A stretch of DNA of 64,000 nucleotides, from positions 1 to 64,000 of the forward strand of contig CAMDLO010000003.1 of assembly GCA_945901765.1 (NCBI GenBank), in the 5' to 3' direction. The stretch is from Cyanobium sp. NIES-981 (lineage in GTDB: Bacteria > Cyanobacteriota > Cyanobacteriia > PCC-6307 > Cyanobiaceae). Numbering within the stretch: the stretch's first letter is position 1; each line of letters begins with the position of its first letter. The notes beneath the pieces were generated by a model. That model had not been told where the DNA came from and made no database searches. It saw only the letters and a list, made by a program, of their open reading frames with translations. The translations under genes were made by a program, and so were the position numbers. Of this stretch, positions 60,097 through 64,000 are shown piece by piece.

Positions 60097-60684
60097 ATGA
60101 AACTGCTGATCCATGGCCGCAATCTTGAGGTGACCCCGGCGATCCGGGACTACACCGAAACCAAACTCACCCGCGCCATCAACCACTTCGAAGGGATGGT
60201 GAAGGAGGCCGACGTGCACCTGTCGGTGGCCCGCAACCCCCGCGTTCCCCAGCAGGTGGCCGAGGTGACGATGTTCGCCAACGGCACCGTGATCCGGGCC
60301 CAGGAGCGCAGCGACAACCTCTACGCCAGCATTGACATGGTGGCGAGCAAGCTCAGCCGCCAGCTGAACCGCTACAAGGAGCGGCTGCAGGACCGGCAGC
60401 AGGGCCCGGTGCACCGCTCGGCCCGCGACGAGGAGGCCGGTGCCGCCAGCCTGCCGCCCCCAGGCGCCACCCTCACCGATGGCCGGGAGCCTGAGCTGCC
60501 CAGTCGCGGCGTGCGGCGCAAGTACTTCGACATGGCGCCGATGAGCCTGGATGAGGCCGTGCACCAGCTGGAGCTGATTGATCACGATTTCTTCGTGTTC
60601 CACGACAGCGACAGCGGCCAGATCCAGGTGGTGTACCACCGCAATCACGGCGGCTTCGGCGTGATCCAGCCCAAGGACGCGTGA
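60097..60684 (+). CDS. hpf: Long-form ribosome hibernation promoting factor / light-repressed protein LrtA
   Basis: MKLLIHGRNLEVTPAIRDYTETKLTRAINHFEGMVKEADVHLSV...; C-terminal VRRKYFDMAPMSLDEAVHQLELIDHDFFVFHDSDSGQIQVVYHRNHGGFGVIQP. Confidence 0.96.
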   Translation: MKLLIHGRNLEVTPAIRDYTETKLTRAINHFEGMVKEADVHLSVARNPRVPQQVAEVTMFANGTVIRAQERSDNLYASIDMVASKLSRQLNRYKERLQDRQQGPVHRSARDEEAGAASLPPPGATLTDGREPELPSRGVRRKYFDMAPMSLDEAVHQLELIDHDFFVFHDSDSGQIQVVYHRNHGGFGVIQPKDA

Positions 60685-61355
60685 ACCGGGAACAGCCCGA
60701 TCTCGCCCCGCTGATCGAGCAGGCCCAGCTGGACCCGCACCGGGGCCAGGAGGCGGTGCAACGCTGCTGTGAGGAGGCCCGTCACTACGGCTTCGCCGGG
60801 GTGTGCGTGGCCTCCCGCTGGGTCGACACCGCCCGCCGGCAGCTGCCCCGGGAGGGACGCGGCGGCGGGCGATGCCCCCAACTGGTGAGCGTTGTGGGCT
60901 TTCCATTCGGCGCCGTGCCGCCTGCCGTGAAGCGCGGCGAGGCGGAGGCGGCCGCCGCCGCCGGCGCCGATGCCCTGGATGTGGTGCCCGATTTCGGCGC
61001 CCTCGCCGATGGGGACAGCGGCACCCTGCTGGCAGACCTGGCCGCCATCTGTGAGCTGGGGCTGCCGGTGCGGGTGATCGTGGAGGTGGCGCGCCTCGAC
61101 CCCGCCCAGCTGGCACTGCTGGTGGAGGTGAGCCTCGATGCCGGCGCGCGCTGCCTGAAAAGCGGCTGTGGCTTCGGCCCGCCCGTATGCGCCAGCCAGA
61201 TCAGCCAGCTGCGCGAGCTGGTGGGCAGCCGGGCGGGGGTGAAGGCCTCCGGCGGCATCGCCAGCACCGAACACGCTCTCAGCCTGGTGGAGGCGGGTGC
61301 GACGCTGCTGGGCACGAGCCGCGGCGTAGCCCTGGTGCAGGGCCAGCGGGCCTGA
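60681..61355 (+). CDS. deoC: Deoxyribose-phosphate aldolase
   Basis: ARHYGFAGVCVASRWV, VVGFPFGAVPPAVKRGEAEAA, GADALDVVPDFGAL, RCLKSGCGFGPPV, GVKASGGIAST. GTG start overlaps hpf stop. Confidence 0.94.
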   Translation: MNREQPDLAPLIEQAQLDPHRGQEAVQRCCEEARHYGFAGVCVASRWVDTARRQLPREGRGGGRCPQLVSVVGFPFGAVPPAVKRGEAEAAAAAGADALDVVPDFGALADGDSGTLLADLAAICELGLPVRVIVEVARLDPAQLALLVEVSLDAGARCLKSGCGFGPPVCASQISQLRELVGSRAGVKASGGIASTEHALSLVEAGATLLGTSRGVALVQGQRA

Positions 61356-61362
61356 GATCCCA

Positions 61363-62148
61363 GTGGCTGAACTCAACCTCGAGGGCCTCGCCCTCAGCTG
61401 CCGCCCCCTCGGCGAATCCGACCGGCTGCTCACCCTGCTGAGCGAGGAGCAGGGGCTGCTGCGGCTGGCGGTGCCGGGCTCCCGCCGCCCGGGCAGCAGC
61501 CTGGCGGCGGCTGTGCCCCTGGCCCACCTGCAGCTGCAGGTGGGGCGGGGCAAGGGGCTGCGCCGGGTGCGCCAGCTGCGGGTGGTGCGCAACTACAGCG
61601 GCCTCGGGCAGCAGCTGGAAGCGTTGGCGACCGCCCAGGCCCTCGCGGAGCTCTGCCTGATGCTGGTGCCGGAGCAAAGCGCCGCCCCCGGCATCCTCAC
61701 CGCCGTGTTGATGCACCTGGGCAGACTCGAGCTGCTGGTGCGGGAACAGGGCAGCCAGGAGGAGGCCCTGGCGGTGGCGGTGCAGGGAGCCGTGCACCTG
61801 CTCGCCCTCGGCGGCTACGGCTTGCCCCTGGGCCGCTGTGCCCGCAGCGGCGCCCCCCTGCAGCCACCGATCGGCCACTGGGACTGGCGCTGCAGCCTGA
61901 TCTGCAGCGAAGGGTTCGTGGTCGGCGCCGTGCCCGGTGCGCGGGTGCTGCTCAATCCATCCGAGCTGGCCCTGCTGCAGCGCCTCGTGCGGCCGGCCCT
62001 GCCCCGCCGGCGCGACGGCGCGCTGATGGGCCCGGCAACGGTCTGGCTGCGGCTGCTGGATCTGGTGGGGTTCTGGTGCGACGAACACCTCGGGCGCCGG
62101 CCTCGTGCGTTCAGGCTGCTGAGCGGGGCCTGGTCTGGGGCATCATGA
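61363..62148 (+). CDS. recO: DNA repair protein RecO
   Basis: LEGLALSCRPLGESDRLLTLLSEEQGLLRLAVPGSRRPGSSLAAAVPLAHLQLQVGRGKGLRRVRQLRVV. Confidence 0.93.
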   Translation: MAELNLEGLALSCRPLGESDRLLTLLSEEQGLLRLAVPGSRRPGSSLAAAVPLAHLQLQVGRGKGLRRVRQLRVVRNYSGLGQQLEALATAQALAELCLMLVPEQSAAPGILTAVLMHLGRLELLVREQGSQEEALAVAVQGAVHLLALGGYGLPLGRCARSGAPLQPPIGHWDWRCSLICSEGFVVGAVPGARVLLNPSELALLQRLVRPALPRRRDGALMGPATVWLRLLDLVGFWCDEHLGRRPRAFRLLSGAWSGAS

Positions 62149-63524
62149 GCACGCGTCAACGCCCGGTTCGCAGCTTGAACGCCAGTCCACCGGCAGCCGC
62201 GCAGACCGGGATTCAGGCGGTGCTGAAGCACCGCGACTTCCGGTGGCTCTGGCTGGGGCAGATCGGTTCCCAGCTGGCCGACAAGTTCTACATCGTGCTG
62301 ATGGTGTTCCTGATCGCCCAGACCTGGGTGAAGGGCACCCCCGAGGCCAACCCCGCCCTGGCGGAGGCCGCCTCGGCGATCAAACTGGATCTGCCCGAAA
62401 CCCGGGCGCAGATGATCACCCTGCTGGCCACCGGCATCTACATGGCCAACACGGTTCCCGCGATGCTGCTGGGAACGGTGGCGGGGGTCTGGGCTGACCG
62501 CTGGCCGAAGCGCACCGTGATGGTGGCCTCCAATGGGCTGCGGGCCCTGCTGGTGCTGCTGGCCCCGCTCGCCCTGGTGCCGGCGCCCACCTGGCTGGGC
62601 CTGAGCCTCGGCTACTGGGGGCTGGTGCTGATGACTTTCCTGGAATCGGTGCTCACCCAGTTCTTCGCCCCGGCCGAGCAGGCCGCCATCCCCCAGCTGG
62701 TGCCAGCCGATCTGCTGCTTGCCGCCAATTCGCTGTATCAGGCCACCAGCATGGCCGCCACGATCGTGGGCTTCGCCCTCGGCGATCCGATTCTGCGGGC
62801 TCTGCAGGCTGGACTGGCTCGGATCGGCATCGAAGGTGGCGAATTCCTGCTCCTACCGCTCTGCTACGGCGGTGCGGCCCTGGCCATCAGCCGGATCCGC
62901 TGGCGGGAGGCAGCGATTCCCCAGAACCGCGGTTCGGTCTGGCAGGAGATCGGCGAGGGCCTGGCGGTGTTGCGGGAGCGCCCCCGCGTCGCCGCGGCCA
63001 TGCTGCAGCTGGTGCTGCTCTACAGCCTGCTGGCGGCCCTCTATGTGCTGGCGATCAGCCTGGCATCAGCCATACCCGGCCTCGGCCCGACCCGCTTCGG
63101 CACCCTGCTGGCGATGAGCGGCCTGGGCCTGGCCGCAGGCGCCCTCAGCGTGGCCCAGCTCGGCCATGGTCTCAACCGCCGTCACCTGGCCACCGCCGGC
63201 CTGGGCACGATCGGCTGGAGCCTGTTGCTGCTGGGCCAGCTGCGCGGCAATCTCACCTTCACCCTCCTGCTCTGCGCCGTGCTGGGGGTGGGATCGGCGA
63301 TGCTCGCCATCCCTGCCCAGACCACGATCCAGGAAGACACGCCCGAGGCGTTGCGCGGCAAGGTGTTCGGGCTGCAGAACAACCTGATCAACATCGCCCT
63401 CAGCCTGCCCCTGGTGATCGCCGGAACGATCGTGAGCCGCTGGGGCCTGCTGCCTGTGCTCTGGGGCCTGGCCGCGATCGCGATCGCGGCGGCCCTGGCG
63501 GAACAGCCCTGGCGGCGCTGTTAG
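62145..63524 (+). CDS. Major facilitator superfamily transporter
   Basis: KHRDFRWLWLGQIGSQLADKFYIVLMVFLIAQTW..., GTVAGVWADRWPKRTVMVASNGLRALLVLL; about 12 TM; ATG overlaps recO stop. Confidence 0.92.
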   Translation: MSTRQRPVRSLNASPPAAAQTGIQAVLKHRDFRWLWLGQIGSQLADKFYIVLMVFLIAQTWVKGTPEANPALAEAASAIKLDLPETRAQMITLLATGIYMANTVPAMLLGTVAGVWADRWPKRTVMVASNGLRALLVLLAPLALVPAPTWLGLSLGYWGLVLMTFLESVLTQFFAPAEQAAIPQLVPADLLLAANSLYQATSMAATIVGFALGDPILRALQAGLARIGIEGGEFLLLPLCYGGAALAISRIRWREAAIPQNRGSVWQEIGEGLAVLRERPRVAAAMLQLVLLYSLLAALYVLAISLASAIPGLGPTRFGTLLAMSGLGLAAGALSVAQLGHGLNRRHLATAGLGTIGWSLLLLGQLRGNLTFTLLLCAVLGVGSAMLAIPAQTTIQEDTPEALRGKVFGLQNNLINIALSLPLVIAGTIVSRWGLLPVLWGLAAIAIAAALAEQPWRRC

Positions 63525-63551
63525 TTTGTGTTCTCTGACGCACGAGGGCGG

Positions 63552-64000
63552 GTGGCCCACATTGCCTGGCTGGGCAAGAAGTCGCCGTTCTGCGGGAACG
63601 TCACCTACGGCCTCAGCACGACCGAAGCCCTGCGCAGCCGGGGCCATCGGATCAGCTTCATTCACTTCGACACCCCGGCCACGAGCCAGCTCGGCCTGAA
63701 CGGCGGTGTGTTCGCCAACCGCTCCCTGCAGATCGGCGCGGATCCTGGCGCCTCCCCACTGATCGAGGCCATCGCGTCGGACCGACGCCACGGGCAATCG
63801 CAGCACGACCCGAACAGCAGCAGCGAGCACGGAATCGGGAACGCCGGCACCATGCCGAACGATCCCGAGGTGGCCCTGCCCTACCTGGTCAAGTCACAGG
63901 TCTACACGATCCCCTCGCCCGGAGCCCAGCGGGAGCTGCGCGAATCGCTGGAACGGCTGCGCCCGGATGTGGTGCACGCCAGCCTCACCCTTTCTCCGCT
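63552..64000 (+). CDS. Glycosyltransferase (group 1-like), N-terminal part, truncated by window end
   Basis: GTG start; VAHIAWLGKKSPFCGNVTYGLSTTEALRSRGHRISFIHFDTP...PEVALPYLVKSQVYTIPSPGAQRELRESLERLRPDVVHASLTLSP, open to the window end. Confidence 0.85.
   Translation, partial: MAHIAWLGKKSPFCGNVTYGLSTTEALRSRGHRISFIHFDTPATSQLGLNGGVFANRSLQIGADPGASPLIEAIASDRRHGQSQHDPNSSSEHGIGNAGTMPNDPEVALPYLVKSQVYTIPSPGAQRELRESLERLRPDVVHASLTLSP

Noticed and set aside
63474-63487. Two overlapping GCGATCGC (HIP1) octamers
   Set aside because: HIP1 is a known cyanobacterial octamer; I see no dense HIP1 pattern here, so a single overlapping pair is not notable.

Overview
This window looks like a chromosomal segment of a high-GC alpha-cyanobacterium (Cyanobium/Synechococcus type). 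It is dense with housekeeping genes, starting in the 3' end of psbD and ending inside a glycosyltransferase gene. I recognise about 50 protein-coding genes, including psbC, maf, cobQ, mnmA, nnr, a group-2-type sigma factor, pdhA, ftn2/ARC6-like, ffh, rpsP, phoH-like, era, a CpcS-like lyase, trmD, ispF, larB/cpmA, thiS, thiE, ribF, surE, pheS, nadK, cobL, a GH116 glycosidase, ribD, ftsH, argF, lexA, lnt, sodB, queA, pdhC, a ggpP/stpA-like phosphatase, an acyl-CoA/ACP ligase, lipB, lrtA/hpf, deoC and recO. There is one tRNA-Ala(GGC). I see no CRISPR array, prophage, transposon or obvious defence or biosynthetic island, and I do not claim a new multi-gene system. The most unusual signals are: (1) a perfectly periodic G4N2 hexanucleotide array, a potential G-quadruplex, ending 13 nt upstream of the cpmA/larB start codon; (2) several short tandem repeats, in 3n-bp units inside genes and non-3n units (11 and 26 bp) outside genes; (3) an OmpR-type regulator with a degenerate receiver domain coupled to nadK; (4) a GH116 glycosidase whose stop codon lies in an 18-bp repeat; and (5) a membrane diguanylate cyclase with an apparently intact I-site.
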